A program made the translations under genes and the position numbers. Positions 36,111-45,853 of a DNA stretch of 54,605 bases are shown here, piece by piece. Under the pieces are notes generated by a model. It worked only from the letters and a program-made list of their open reading frames with translations. It was not told where the DNA came from and did no database searches. Position 1 is the stretch's first letter, and the number at the start of each line of letters is the position of its first letter. Origin of the DNA: Flavobacterium macrobrachii (GTDB taxonomy: Bacteria; Bacteroidota; Bacteroidia; Flavobacteriales; Flavobacteriaceae); contig NZ_JACTAC010000013.1 of the NCBI RefSeq assembly GCF_014486675.1, positions 1 through 54,605 of the forward strand, in the 5' to 3' direction.

Positions 36111-36794
36111 ATGAAGGTACGATTATTAATTTTAATTTTTGTTTCAGCCGTTTTTAATGGATATTCTCAATTTGAGTTACCTAAAAAAACGCTAAAAATT
36201 GCGCCTATTTCAAATCCGAGCGGTCAAACTTCGCCAACAACATCTACATCGAGTGCTTTAAAATATCCAAGTATTTTTGACAAAAAAGACAATTTGGCTG
36301 GAAAGATTTCTTTGTTAAATCAAAAACCTGAAGAAACAAAAAGTGTCATGGAAACTGAAAAGTTTGAAAGTCAATCAAAAGAATATACGGATAGATTGAA
36401 CAAGAAAAGCGATGGAAAAATTCTTGAAAAGTTTAAAAGTGATAGTTTTTTAGGACAATTTAAAGTTGGAACAAAAATTATAAGTATTGCTTGTCGTGAT
36501 CATGAAGCACCCGATGGTGATTTGGTTCGAATTTGGTTAAATGATAAAATGGCGGTTGATGCCATTCTTTTGGATGTTGATTTTAAAGAAGTTTACCTTG
36601 AATTAAACGAAGGAATTAACAAAATAGAAATTGAAGCTCTAAATCAAGGAGAATCAGGACCAAATACTGCTCAGTTTGTTATTTATGATCAAAAGAAAGG
36701 AACGGTTACTACCAATAAATGGAATTTAACAACTGGAGTTCGAGCTAAAATAATTATTCTAAAAGAAGATGGAGTTTTAGAAGAAAAGAAATAA
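36111..36794 (+). CDS. Secreted protein of unknown function
   Basis: The 227-residue protein has a signal peptide (MKVRLLILIFVSAVFNGYS) and no lipobox. Residues about 25-100 are polar and Ser/Thr/Pro/Lys-rich and look disordered. The C-terminal half (about 110-220) is rich in beta strands: KVGTKIISIACRDHEAPDGD, LVRIWLNDKMAVDAIL, VYLELNEGINKIEIEALNQG, GPNTAQFVIYD, NLTTGVRAKIIILKE. This resembles a small jelly-roll or Ig-like domain. I do not recognise the family. It is isolated between the TonB receptor (divergent) and isocitrate dehydrogenase (convergent, shared terminator). Confidence 0.85.
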   Translation: MKVRLLILIFVSAVFNGYSQFELPKKTLKIAPISNPSGQTSPTTSTSSALKYPSIFDKKDNLAGKISLLNQKPEETKSVMETEKFESQSKEYTDRLNKKSDGKILEKFKSDSFLGQFKVGTKIISIACRDHEAPDGDLVRIWLNDKMAVDAILLDVDFKEVYLELNEGINKIEIEALNQGESGPNTAQFVIYDQKKGTVTTNKWNLTTGVRAKIIILKEDGVLEEKK

Positions 36795-36795
36795 A

Positions 36796-36825
36796 AAAAG
36801 TCCTGAAATTTTCAGGACTTTTTGT
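36796..36825. terminator. Bidirectional hairpin terminator
   Basis: AAAAGTCCTGAA pairs with TTCAGGACTTTT, with A- and T-runs on the two sides, between the convergent secreted unknown and isocitrate dehydrogenase genes. The stem is almost the same as that at 971-1003. Confidence 0.82.
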
Positions 36826-36843
36826 TTTAAGATATATAAAGTT

Positions 36844-39072
<2,229 letters not shown>

Positions 39073-39102
39073 TTATAAGTTTCTGAAAAAATGTGTAGTA
39101 CG

Positions 39103-39110
39103 CAAATATA
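39103..39110 (-). promoter_or_regulatory. -7 promoter element of icd
   Basis: Minus-strand TATATTTG matches the consensus exactly, 39 bases before the ATG at 39063. No clear TTG is found at the expected distance. Confidence 0.45.
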
Positions 39111-39225
39111 TGAAATTGAGGTATATTTAGTTGTAAAATTGCTATACAAATCATTAAAATTGATGATTTATCAAAAATTGAAGTTTAAATTATGATTTTC
39201 GTAAAATGCTAGTGCTTTTTTGTCA

Positions 39226-39261
39226 AAAAAAAAATCTTCTTGTGTTGAACAAGAAGATTTT
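39226..39261 (-). terminator. Terminator after rplS
   Basis: AAAATCTTCTTGT (39231-39243) pairs with ACAAGAAGATTTT (39249-39261). On the minus strand the stem is followed by a run of about ten T. It lies about 20 bases after the rplS stop codon. Confidence 0.88.
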
Positions 39262-39281
39262 TATAAGAAATAAAGAAAGAA

Positions 39282-39638
39282 TTAATTTTTGTATCTTCTT
39301 TCTTTGATTTTTGCTTTTTTACCAGTAAGTTCTCTGAAGTAGTAAATTCTAGCTCTACGAACTTTACCTCTTTGGTTCACTTCAACCTTTTGTAAAGCTG
39401 GCATATTAACTGGGAAGATACGCTCTACACCAACAGCACCAGACATTTTACGGATTGTAAAAGTTTCAGTAGCTCCAGTTCCTTTTCTTTGGATTACAAC
39501 TCCTTTGAAAAACTGAGTTCTTGTTTTTTCACCCTCTTTAATTTCGTAGTAAACTGTGATTGTATCACCAGCTCCGAATTCAGGGAAATCTTTTCTTGTT
39601 GATAATTCGTTGTTAACGAAATCTACTAAATTTGCCAT
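39282..39638 (-). CDS. rplS: 50S ribosomal protein L19
   Basis: The 118-residue protein is a full-length L19, at the 30S-50S interface. It shows FGAGDTITVYYEIKEGEKTR, QFFKGVVIQRKGTG, ETFTIRKMSGAVGVERIFPV and the basic tail KVRRARIYYFRELTGKKAKIKE. The gene follows trmD in the conserved order, but the 177-base gap contains its own promoter and a leader of roughly 70 bases, so it can be expressed apart from trmD. Confidence 0.98.
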   Translation of the reverse strand: MANLVDFVNNELSTRKDFPEFGAGDTITVYYEIKEGEKTRTQFFKGVVIQRKGTGATETFTIRKMSGAVGVERIFPVNMPALQKVEVNQRGKVRRARIYYFRELTGKKAKIKERRYKN

Positions 39639-39711
39639 TTTTTTTGACTATTATGGTTTAAAATCTGAGCAACATTCACGGTTTTCGCCAGAGGTTGGTC
39701 AAATGTGGGTG
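39639..39711 (-). promoter_or_regulatory. 5' leader of rplS, possible ribosomal-protein autoregulatory element
   Basis: Between the -7 box (39712-39719) and the ATG lie about 70 transcribed bases. These are more G/C-rich than the flanks, with CACCCACATTTGACCAACC and CTCTGGCGAAAACCGTGAATG. An ACATT/AATGT pairing is possible across the central part. An L19 leader motif from Flavobacteria is described in the structured-RNA literature, as I recall. Whether this leader matches it needs a covariance-model scan. Confidence 0.4.
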
Positions 39712-39741
39712 CAAATTTATAACTTTTATTTGATATTACAA
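39712..39741 (-). promoter_or_regulatory. Promoter of rplS
   Basis: Minus-strand TAAATTTG (39712-39719) with TTG at 39739-39741 and a 19-base spacer is an exact fit to the Bacteroidetes consensus. Confidence 0.72.
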
Positions 39742-39751
39742 CTTTTATTTT

Positions 39752-39806
39752 AGTTTTCAGTCGCAGTTTTGAGTTTTCACAATTTCATACTGCCAACTGC
39801 GACTGC
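39752..39806. repeat. CAGTCGCAGT-type inverted repeat downstream of trmD
   Basis: CAGTCGCAGTT (about 39759-39769) is mirrored by AACTGCGACTG (about 39795-39805). This is the same phrase as at 11171-11222 and 24162. The element lies between the trmD stop and the rplS promoter. Confidence 0.6.
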
Positions 39807-39815
39807 CAACTGTGA

Positions 39816-40490
39816 CTATTCCAACAAATCAGGCCTTCTATTTTTTGTGTGTTCATACGCCATATCTTCGCGCCATTTTTCTATTTTGGCAAAATGTCCG
39901 CTAGTCAAAATCTCAGGAACTTTCCAACCTTTATAATCTGCAGGTCTTGTATAAATTGGTCCAGAAAGCAATCCGTCTTGAAAACTATCCGTCAAAGCCG
40001 AAGTTTCATCTGATAAAACACCTGGAATTAGTCTAATGATAGCATCACAGAAAACAATGGCACCAATTTCGCCACCAGAAAGAACATAATCACCAATAGA
40101 GATTTCTTTGGTTATTAAATGGTCGCGAACACGTTGATCCACACCTTTGTAATGTCCACAAAGAATGATGATATTTTCATACATGGAAGCTGTGTTTGCC
40201 ATTTTCTGGTTTAAAGTTTCACCGTCAGGTGACATGTAAATTACTTCATCGTAGTTTCTTTGAGATTTTAAATGCGCAATACAATCATCGATTGGTTGAA
40301 TATTCATTACCATTCCAGCTCCACCACCAAACGGATAATCGTCAACCGATTTTTGTTTGTTGGTTGTGTAATCTCTTAAATTATGAAAATGAACTTCCAC
40401 TAATCCTTTATCGATAGCACGTTTCATAATCGAACCTTCAAAAGGACTTCGTAATAAATCAGGTAATATGGTGATAATATCTATTCGCAT
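39816..40490 (-). CDS. trmD: tRNA (guanine(37)-N1)-methyltransferase
   Basis: The 224-residue protein is TrmD, a SPOUT knotted methyltransferase that makes m1G37 and prevents +1 frameshifting. Motifs: [17 protein letters not shown], the flexible lid [13 protein letters not shown] (about 51-63), [14 protein letters not shown] (about 110-123), the knot [15 protein letters not shown] (about 130-144), and [31 protein letters not shown]. It lies upstream of rplS in the classical order. A promoter overlaps the end of the preceding methyltransferase gene, with the -7 box four bases from the ATG. Confidence 0.98.
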   Translation of the reverse strand: MRIDIITILPDLLRSPFEGSIMKRAIDKGLVEVHFHNLRDYTTNKQKSVDDYPFGGGAGMVMNIQPIDDCIAHLKSQRNYDEVIYMSPDGETLNQKMANTASMYENIIILCGHYKGVDQRVRDHLITKEISIGDYVLSGGEIGAIVFCDAIIRLIPGVLSDETSALTDSFQDGLLSGPIYTRPADYKGWKVPEILTSGHFAKIEKWREDMAYEHTKNRRPDLLE

Positions 40491-40494
40491 TGGG

Positions 40495-40524
40495 CAAAGA
40501 TAAGTTTTACTTTTTGGTTGCCAA
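40495..40524 (-). promoter_or_regulatory. Promoter of trmD, predicted to give a leaderless mRNA
   Basis: Minus-strand TATCTTTG (40495-40502) with TTG at 40522-40524 and an exact 19-base spacer. CCCA separates the box from the ATG at 40490. The promoter overlaps the stop region of the gene at 40507-41316. Confidence 0.62.
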
Positions 40525-41316
40525 AATAGAATATACCATTGGAATTTTATTTTCTAAATGTTTAATTCTGTATTTATTTGGTGCAAATTCTTCGGTTTCA
40601 TTAAAACAATTATACGGAGAATAGTCATATTCATTGAATGAATTGATTTCTAAACCCGATTGTATCAAAGCATTTAAAATTTCACTTGTTGGATGGTTCC
40701 ATGTAACTGTTTGTGATGAAATCTCGGAACTTCTATCAGCGTAAGTTCCAGATTCGTCTTCAATAATTGGTTCAACATTAAAATAATTATAAAACACTTC
40801 TTTGAAATCGTTGTCAAACATCCAAACTACAGGATGAAAATCAGCTATGATAAATTGACCTTTTGGGTGTAGAAAGTGTGAAACGATTTTTGCCCATTTA
40901 TCTAGATCAGGAAACCAACCAATTGTTCCATAACTTGTAAAAACAATATCAAATTTTTCATTGATATAATCCATAGCATCATAGATGTTGCAACAGACAA
41001 AATTTGCATCGAGCTTTAATTTTGTTGCCATTTCAGTAGCTTTTTCAATAGCTTTATCCGATAAATCTAGTCCTGTAACGGTTGCTCCAAGTCGTGCTAA
41101 TGACAAAGTATCTTGACCAAAATGACATTGCAAATGCAAAATCTTTTTACCAGAAACATCGCCAAGAAGTTCTAATTCAATATCGTTTAATGTTGATTTT
41201 CCCTTCAGAAAACTTTCGTTATCATAAAATTCAGAGGTAATGTGAACGTCTGTTTTATTGTTCCAAGTTTGTTTGTTTAGTTCAATATAATTATCCGTAT
41301 TTTTCATTGTCTTCAA
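40507..41316 (-). CDS. Class I SAM-dependent methyltransferase
   Basis: The 269-residue protein has a Rossmann methyltransferase core: motif I as [21 protein letters not shown] (about 55-75), [18 protein letters not shown] (about 80-97), VCCNIYDAM (motif II region, about 107) and [20 protein letters not shown] (motif IV, about 120-139). The C-terminal part with [15 protein letters not shown] and [19 protein letters not shown] is of the Methyltransf_11/25 small-molecule type. The substrate is unknown. It is immediately upstream of trmD on the same strand with a 16-base gap. A second start three residues in (MKN) is possible. Confidence 0.88.
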   Translation of the reverse strand: MKTMKNTDNYIELNKQTWNNKTDVHITSEFYDNESFLKGKSTLNDIELELLGDVSGKKILHLQCHFGQDTLSLARLGATVTGLDLSDKAIEKATEMATKLKLDANFVCCNIYDAMDYINEKFDIVFTSYGTIGWFPDLDKWAKIVSHFLHPKGQFIIADFHPVVWMFDNDFKEVFYNYFNVEPIIEDESGTYADRSSEISSQTVTWNHPTSEILNALIQSGLEINSFNEYDYSPYNCFNETEEFAPNKYRIKHLENKIPMVYSILATKK

Positions 41317-41373
41317 ATTGATTATTTAGCCAAATGTACAGTTTTGGAAATAGTTTCTAATGAATTTTATTCG

Positions 41374-41381
41374 TAAATTTG
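41374..41381 (+). promoter_or_regulatory. -7 promoter element of the immunophilin gene
   Basis: TAAATTTG is an exact match to TAnnTTTG, 24 bases before the ATG at 41406. No TTG at the optimal distance. Confidence 0.5.
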
Positions 41382-41405
41382 CACCAAAATTTTTAAAAAA
41401 ATACA

Positions 41406-42338
41406 ATGGAAAACGGAATATACGCAAAATTCAACACCTCGAAAGGTTCAATTTTAGTAAAACTAACTCACGATTTAACTCCAGGAACAGTTGGTAATTT
41501 TGTTGGTTTAGCAGAAGGACAATTAGAAAATTCAGCTCGTCCGATGGGAAAACAATATTACGACGGATTAAAATTTCACAGAGTAATTCCTGATTTTATG
41601 ATTCAAGGTGGTTGTCCTCAAGGTATTGGAACTGGCGGACCAGGTTATAGTTTTGATGATGAATTTCATCCTTCGTTAAAACACGATAGACCAGGAGTTT
41701 TATCAATGGCAAATTCTGGACCAGCAAGTAACGGTTCTCAGTTTTTTATAACGCATGTTCCAACCAATTGGCTGGATAATAAGCATACTGTTTTTGGTCA
41801 TGTTGTTGAAGGACAAGAAGTTGTTGATGCTGTAGCTCAAGGTGATGTTTTAGAAACTCTTGAAATTGTTAGAGTTGGTGAAGAAGCTGAAAAATGGAAT
41901 GCTATCGAAGCGTTTAGAACTTTTGAAGGTTCACGTTTAAGGAGAATTGAAGAGGCAAAAAAGCAAGCCGAAGAAGCCATGGAGAAGTTAGCTGCTGGTT
42001 TTGAAAAAACGGAAAGCGGATTGCGTTATAAATTAATCCAAAATGGTAACGGAAAACAAGCTGAAAAAGGAAAAACAGTTTCAGTTCATTACACAGGACA
42101 ATTAGATAATGGTAAAACTTTCGATTCTTCTTATCCTAGAAAAAAACCAATCGAATTTCCATTAGGAAAAGGTCATGTTATTGAAGGTTGGGATGAAGGT
42201 ATTGCTCTTTTAAAAGTAGGCGATAAAGCTCGTTTTGTTATACCATCTTATTTAGCCTATGGTTCAGCTGGTGCTGGAGGTGTAATTCCACCAAATGCTA
42301 CATTAATTTTTGATGTAGAATTGATGGATGTGAAGTAA
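41406..42338 (+). CDS. Dual immunophilin: cyclophilin-FKBP fusion peptidyl-prolyl isomerase
   Basis: The 310-residue protein fuses two unrelated prolyl isomerases. The cyclophilin domain (about 5-150) shows [51 protein letters not shown] and [12 protein letters not shown] charged helical linker (about 165-200, [17 protein letters not shown]) follows. The FKBP domain (about 200-310) shows [61 protein letters not shown]. No signal peptide, so a cytoplasmic foldase. The cyclophilin-FKBP order (CFBP type) has been described from Flavobacterium. It is monocistronic with a strong terminator. Confidence 0.96.
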   Translation: MENGIYAKFNTSKGSILVKLTHDLTPGTVGNFVGLAEGQLENSARPMGKQYYDGLKFHRVIPDFMIQGGCPQGIGTGGPGYSFDDEFHPSLKHDRPGVLSMANSGPASNGSQFFITHVPTNWLDNKHTVFGHVVEGQEVVDAVAQGDVLETLEIVRVGEEAEKWNAIEAFRTFEGSRLRRIEEAKKQAEEAMEKLAAGFEKTESGLRYKLIQNGNGKQAEKGKTVSVHYTGQLDNGKTFDSSYPRKKPIEFPLGKGHVIEGWDEGIALLKVGDKARFVIPSYLAYGSAGAGGVIPPNATLIFDVELMDVK

Positions 42339-42364
42339 TATTAAATATTCAAATATTAAATTTT

Positions 42365-42400
42365 AAATATCCCAAAGCTGAACGGTTTGGGATATTTTTT
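42365..42400 (+). terminator. Terminator after the dual immunophilin gene
   Basis: AAATATCCCAAA (42365-42376) pairs with TTTGGGATATTT (42386-42397), nine-base loop, followed by a T-run. Confidence 0.85.
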
Positions 42401-42470
42401 ATATATTTAATACAAGTGAAAAATAGGATAGAAGATTAATAATTTACTTAATTTTTACTTAATAATTCTA

Positions 42471-42499
42471 CCCGATAGAACTTCTGTCGGGTTTTTTTA
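42471..42499 (+). terminator. Second terminator-like hairpin, upstream of the cytochrome gene
   Basis: ACCCGATAG and its partner TGTCGGGT form a 6-8 bp stem followed by seven T. It lies 72 bases after the previous terminator and 32 bases before the ATG at 42532, with no gene between. It could be a backup terminator, an attenuator in the cytochrome leader, or the end of a short RNA. Confidence 0.6.
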
Positions 42500-42531
42500 T
42501 AGTTTTACTTTAACTTAAAAACCAATAAATC

Positions 42532-42849
42532 ATGAAATTAAAAATTACTTTACTCTCGATTTTATCTCTAATAATTTATTCCTGTGCTACAAAATCAAGT
42601 GTTCCAACAGAAGTGGCTAAAAAAGAAGAACCAAAAGTTATGGCTTTTGCGACAATTCTGGATACTGAATTAACCGAGGGTAAAATGTTATATGAAAATA
42701 ATTGTAATAAATGTCACGAATTATTTGAACCTAATCGTTTCACCGCTTCTCAATGGTCACCAATAGTATATCGAATGCAAAAAGAGGCAGGTATTACAGA
42801 TGTTGATAGAGAGAAAATTTATAAATATTTAACAGCTAATTCTCAATAA
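42532..42849 (+). CDS. Small c-type cytochrome lipoprotein
   Basis: The 105-residue precursor has a lipoprotein signal with lipobox IYSC (Cys18) and a single heme site CNKCH (Cys58, Cys61, His62). Met82 in YRMQ is a plausible distal ligand. The mature domain (about 85 residues) has the short cytochrome c fold: a GKMLYENNCNKCHELFEPNRF helix and VDREKIYKYL at the C-terminus. It is probably an electron carrier on the periplasmic face of a membrane. No oxidase or dehydrogenase gene is adjacent to name a partner. It sits downstream of an unusual orphan terminator and is convergent with glgC. Confidence 0.88.
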   Translation: MKLKITLLSILSLIIYSCATKSSVPTEVAKKEEPKVMAFATILDTELTEGKMLYENNCNKCHELFEPNRFTASQWSPIVYRMQKEAGITDVDREKIYKYLTANSQ

Positions 42850-42865
42850 ACAGCATAATTAGTTT

Positions 42866-44140
42866 TTAAACACTAAATCCATTCGGCAAAACAGCACCTT
42901 TTTTAACCACAATAATTCCGTCTTTTACAGTATATAAATCCGTATTTGTATCTTCTAGATGTTTTCCGCCGTTCAATCGAACATCATTACCAATTCTACA
43001 ATTTTTATCTACGATAGTGTTGTTAATAAAACAACGTTCACCTATACCGATATTGATGATGTTATTCATATCATTAGTTCTGATTTCTTCAAGATTTTGA
43101 TAATAATCATTACCCATAAGATAAGAATTAATTATGGTTGAACCATATCCAATTCGGCTTCTAATTCCGATAACCGAATGTTCTACCGTAACACCATTTA
43201 TGATACAACCTTCGGCAATAACCGATTTGTCAATAGTTGAAGCACCCGTAATTTTTGATGGTGGCAAAACCCTTGCACGAGTATAAATTTTACTCGAATT
43301 ATCAAATAAATTGAATTTCGGAATGTCATCTGTCAAACCTAAATTAGCTTCAAAAAACGAATCGATGTTCCCAATATCAGTCCAATAACCTTCATATTGA
43401 TAGCTCAATATTTTTTGTTTTCCAATAGCTTGCGGAATAATTTCTTTACCAAAATCTTTCGTTTCTTGATTTTTCATCAATTCCACCAACAAATCCCTAT
43501 TGAAGATATAAATTCCCATCGAGGCTAAATAGTGTTTGCCTTCCGCCTTGGATTCTTCACTAACTTCCGATGTCCATTGTGGCAATAAATCCGCTTTTGG
43601 TTTTTCAATAAACGACGTAATAAAATTTTCCGCATCGGTTTTCAAAATTCCAAATTCCGGAGCTTCTTTTGCCGTTACAGGCAATGTAGCAATAGAAATC
43701 GAAGCACCAGAATCATGATGCGCTTTAATCATTTCATTAAAATCCATTTGATATAATTGATCTCCCGAAAGTATCAAAGCATAATCAAAATCATGGTTTA
43801 AAAAATGTGTCATACATTGTCTAACAGCATCTGCAGTTCCTTGAAACCAAGTTGGATTATCTGGCGTTTGTTCGGCAGCTAGAATATCCACAAAAGCCGT
43901 ACTGAAATGGCTAAAATGATACGTGTTTTTAATGTGTTGGTTTAATGAAGCCGAATTAAATTGCGTCAAAACAAACATTCGTTTAATATCGGAATTGATA
44001 CAATTAGAAATCGGAATGTCAACCAAACGGTATTTTCCAGCAATGGGAACAGCTGGTTTTGAACGACTTTCTGTTAATGGTGCCAATCTTGAACCTTGTC
44101 CGCCACCAAGAATAATGGCTAATGTTGATTTATTTATCAT
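42866..44140 (-). CDS. glgC: Glucose-1-phosphate adenylyltransferase
   Basis: The 424-residue protein makes ADP-glucose from glucose-1-phosphate and ATP, the first committed step of glycogen synthesis. Motifs: the nucleotidyltransferase loop GGGQGSRLAPLTESRSKPAVPIAG (about 12-35), FVLTQFNSASLNQHI, WFQGTADAVRQC (about 98-109), ILSGDQLYQMDF (Asp at about 127), FIEKPKAD (about 168) and YWTDIGNIDSF. The C-terminal left-handed beta-helix (about 300-424) carries hexad repeats. Residues for allosteric control cannot be judged here. glgA lies upstream on the same strand, 385 bases away. Confidence 0.96.
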   Translation of the reverse strand: MINKSTLAIILGGGQGSRLAPLTESRSKPAVPIAGKYRLVDIPISNCINSDIKRMFVLTQFNSASLNQHIKNTYHFSHFSTAFVDILAAEQTPDNPTWFQGTADAVRQCMTHFLNHDFDYALILSGDQLYQMDFNEMIKAHHDSGASISIATLPVTAKEAPEFGILKTDAENFITSFIEKPKADLLPQWTSEVSEESKAEGKHYLASMGIYIFNRDLLVELMKNQETKDFGKEIIPQAIGKQKILSYQYEGYWTDIGNIDSFFEANLGLTDDIPKFNLFDNSSKIYTRARVLPPSKITGASTIDKSVIAEGCIINGVTVEHSVIGIRSRIGYGSTIINSYLMGNDYYQNLEEIRTNDMNNIINIGIGERCFINNTIVDKNCRIGNDVRLNGGKHLEDTNTDLYTVKDGIIVVKKGAVLPNGFSV

Positions 44141-44228
44141 TTTCTATGTCATTATGAGGAACTAAAAAAACCATCCTCTTTATTAATTTTTTATTTTTTG
44201 GGCAACTATTCCGCCTTCCACTCCCGCT

Positions 44229-44261
44229 TTTTTATCTTTTCAAAAAAAGAAAAGATAAAAA
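44229..44261. repeat. Long perfect hairpin in glg intergenic DNA
   Basis: TTTTTATCTTTTC (44229-44241) and GAAAAGATAAAAA (44249-44261) are exact complements around a seven-A loop. The flanks extend the stem loosely with GC/GC. The surrounding text (TCCACTCCCGC, then AGAGCTCCGTTCAAGTCGGG) resembles repeat elements commonly found between Flavobacterium genes. It may also act as a terminator. Confidence 0.6.
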
Positions 44262-44400
44262 GAGCTCCGTTCAAGTCGGGTTGCGATCGGTAGTCTTAAA
44301 TTGAAATGGTCATTCATCAATCAACAAACTTCCATAATAAATTGACACTAATTAATCATCAATTTGTAATCTTGAAACATAAATTCGATGAATTTACAAT

Positions 44401-44463
44401 TGTATTCTTACTTTTTAATGTTATATTCTTAGTTTTTAATGTTGTATTCTTACTTTTTAACAT
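44401..44463. repeat. Three tandem copies of a 21-bp AT-rich unit
   Basis: TGTATTCTTACTTTTTAATGT (44401-44421), TATATTCTTAGTTTTTAATGT (44422-44442) and TGTATTCTTACTTTTTAACAT (44443-44463) are adjacent copies with a few differences. Variable copy number between strains would be expected. Confidence 0.8.
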
Positions 44464-44470
44464 TAAATTT

Positions 44471-44526
44471 TACTCCTTACTCCTCACTCTTCACTCTTCA
44501 CTAATCACTCTTCACTAATCACTCTT
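44471..44526. repeat. ACTCTTCACTAATC microsatellite at the 3' end of glgA
   Basis: TACTCCTTACTCCTCACTC is followed by repeated CACTCTTCACTAATCACTCTTCACTAATC. The last bases overlap the glgA stop codon, so the repeat touches the 3' end of the gene. Confidence 0.6.
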
Positions 44527-45752
44527 TACGCCTTTTCTTTCTCAAATCTACCAATCACTTCCTCATAATAACTATAAGTTGTTTTTGCTATCGATTCCCA
44601 GCTGAATTTTTCTAAAACTCTATGTCTTCCGGCTTTTCCCATTGCGGTAGCTAAATCCTCATCAGCCAATAAACGATTTATTTTTTCGGCAAAATTTCTT
44701 TGAAATGCTTCTGGATTTTTTGGATTAAAATCGGTTCTTGAAATACTTTCCAACGGAATTAAATATCCCGTTTCATTCTCAACAATGATTTCAGGAATGC
44801 CGCCAACAGCACTTCCAACCACTGGCGTTTCACACGACATCGCTTCCAAATTGATAATGCCAAACGGTTCATACAGCGATGGACAAGCAAAAACTCGTGC
44901 ATGACTATACAAAACCTTGATTTTTTCTCTTGGCAACATTTCCGAGATTAAAATAACTCCATCACGATTTGATTTCAGTTTCGAAATTAATGCTTCGGTT
45001 TCTGCTGCAATTTCTGGCGTGTCTGGCGCACCAGCACAAAGTACAATTTGACAGTTTTTGTCGAAATATTGTGCCGCTTCAATGAGTTGTGAAATTCCTT
45101 TTTGACGAGTAATTCTCCCAACGAAAAGTACAAACGGAACAGCTGGATTTATTCCTAATTCGACTAATAAATTGTTATCATACGTTGGTTTATAAAACTC
45201 AGGATCAATACCGTTATGAATTACCGTAACTTTTTCGGGAGAAACGCCATAGGCTTCAACCACATCGGTTTTCATTTGTTCGCTTACAGCAATAATTCCG
45301 TCGGCGGTATTGTATGCATGATTTTCAATCCATCGGGAAAGAAAATATCCGTTGCCGAGTTGTTCTACTTTCCATGGTCGATGCGTTTCTAAACTGTGCG
45401 TGGTTAAAATTAATGGCGATTGCACTAATTCTCTCGAAAAAATTCCGGCCAAATGCGTGTACCAAGTATGACAATGAATAACATCAGCTTCTAAGGTATG
45501 TTGCGCCATTTCTACATTGCGGCTCAAGTTTTGAAACATTTTAATGTGCGGATTATTTTCGTCATTCATTACGTTTAATGAAGGTTGAACTCCTAACACA
45601 TTGAGTTGGTTTGTTTGTTCTTTTTGATTACCAAAACAGCGAACTTCTACTTGGGCAAGTTTCTTTAATTCGTGGCTTAAAAAATCGATGTGAACACCTG
45701 CGCCACCATAAATATTAGGCGGAAATTCATTGGTGAAAAGGGCTATTTTCAT
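44526..45752 (-). CDS. glgA: Glycogen synthase, GT4-type glycosyltransferase
   Basis: The 408-residue protein is a GT-B glycosyltransferase of the corynebacterial-type GlgA group. The N-terminus MKIALFTNEFPPNIYGGAGVHIDFLSHEL carries the ADP-glucose loop. Also seen are DVIHCHTWYTHLAG, HNGIDPEFYKP, FVGRITRQKGISQLIEA (about 211-227), ACPSLYEPFGIINLEAMSCETPVVGSAVGGIPEII (about 288-322) with the conserved Glu pair, and a C-terminal helix. Pairing with glgC supports glycogen synthesis. Branching enzyme and phosphorylase genes are not in the window. It could instead be a maltose-1-phosphate synthase (GlgM-like), and sequence alone does not fully separate these. Confidence 0.88.
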   Translation of the reverse strand: MKIALFTNEFPPNIYGGAGVHIDFLSHELKKLAQVEVRCFGNQKEQTNQLNVLGVQPSLNVMNDENNPHIKMFQNLSRNVEMAQHTLEADVIHCHTWYTHLAGIFSRELVQSPLILTTHSLETHRPWKVEQLGNGYFLSRWIENHAYNTADGIIAVSEQMKTDVVEAYGVSPEKVTVIHNGIDPEFYKPTYDNNLLVELGINPAVPFVLFVGRITRQKGISQLIEAAQYFDKNCQIVLCAGAPDTPEIAAETEALISKLKSNRDGVILISEMLPREKIKVLYSHARVFACPSLYEPFGIINLEAMSCETPVVGSAVGGIPEIIVENETGYLIPLESISRTDFNPKNPEAFQRNFAEKINRLLADEDLATAMGKAGRHRVLEKFSWESIAKTTYSYYEEVIGRFEKEKA

Positions 45753-45853
45753 ACTGAAAACATAAAAAGGTTTACTATATTGTATCAGAAAATCTAAATG
45801 TACAAAAAAGTATTGGGTTTTATGTTAAAAACTAATTAGAAAAAGATTATAAA

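Larger units (their letters stand above)
44141..44525. other. 385-base intergenic region between glgA and glgC, holding repeats
   Basis: I see no gene here. It contains a 13-bp perfect hairpin (44229-44261), three copies of a 21-bp AT-rich unit (44401-44463) and CACTCTTCACTAATC iterations (44471-44526). The open frame at 44306-44518 is produced by the repeats. Confidence 0.6.

Noticed and set aside
44401..44463. Possible CRISPR array
   Set aside because: The units are contiguous without unique spacers, so it is a plain tandem repeat.
44306..44518. 70-codon plus-strand frame between glgC and glgA
   Set aside because: Created by three 21-bp tandem units. No start signals or homology-like features.
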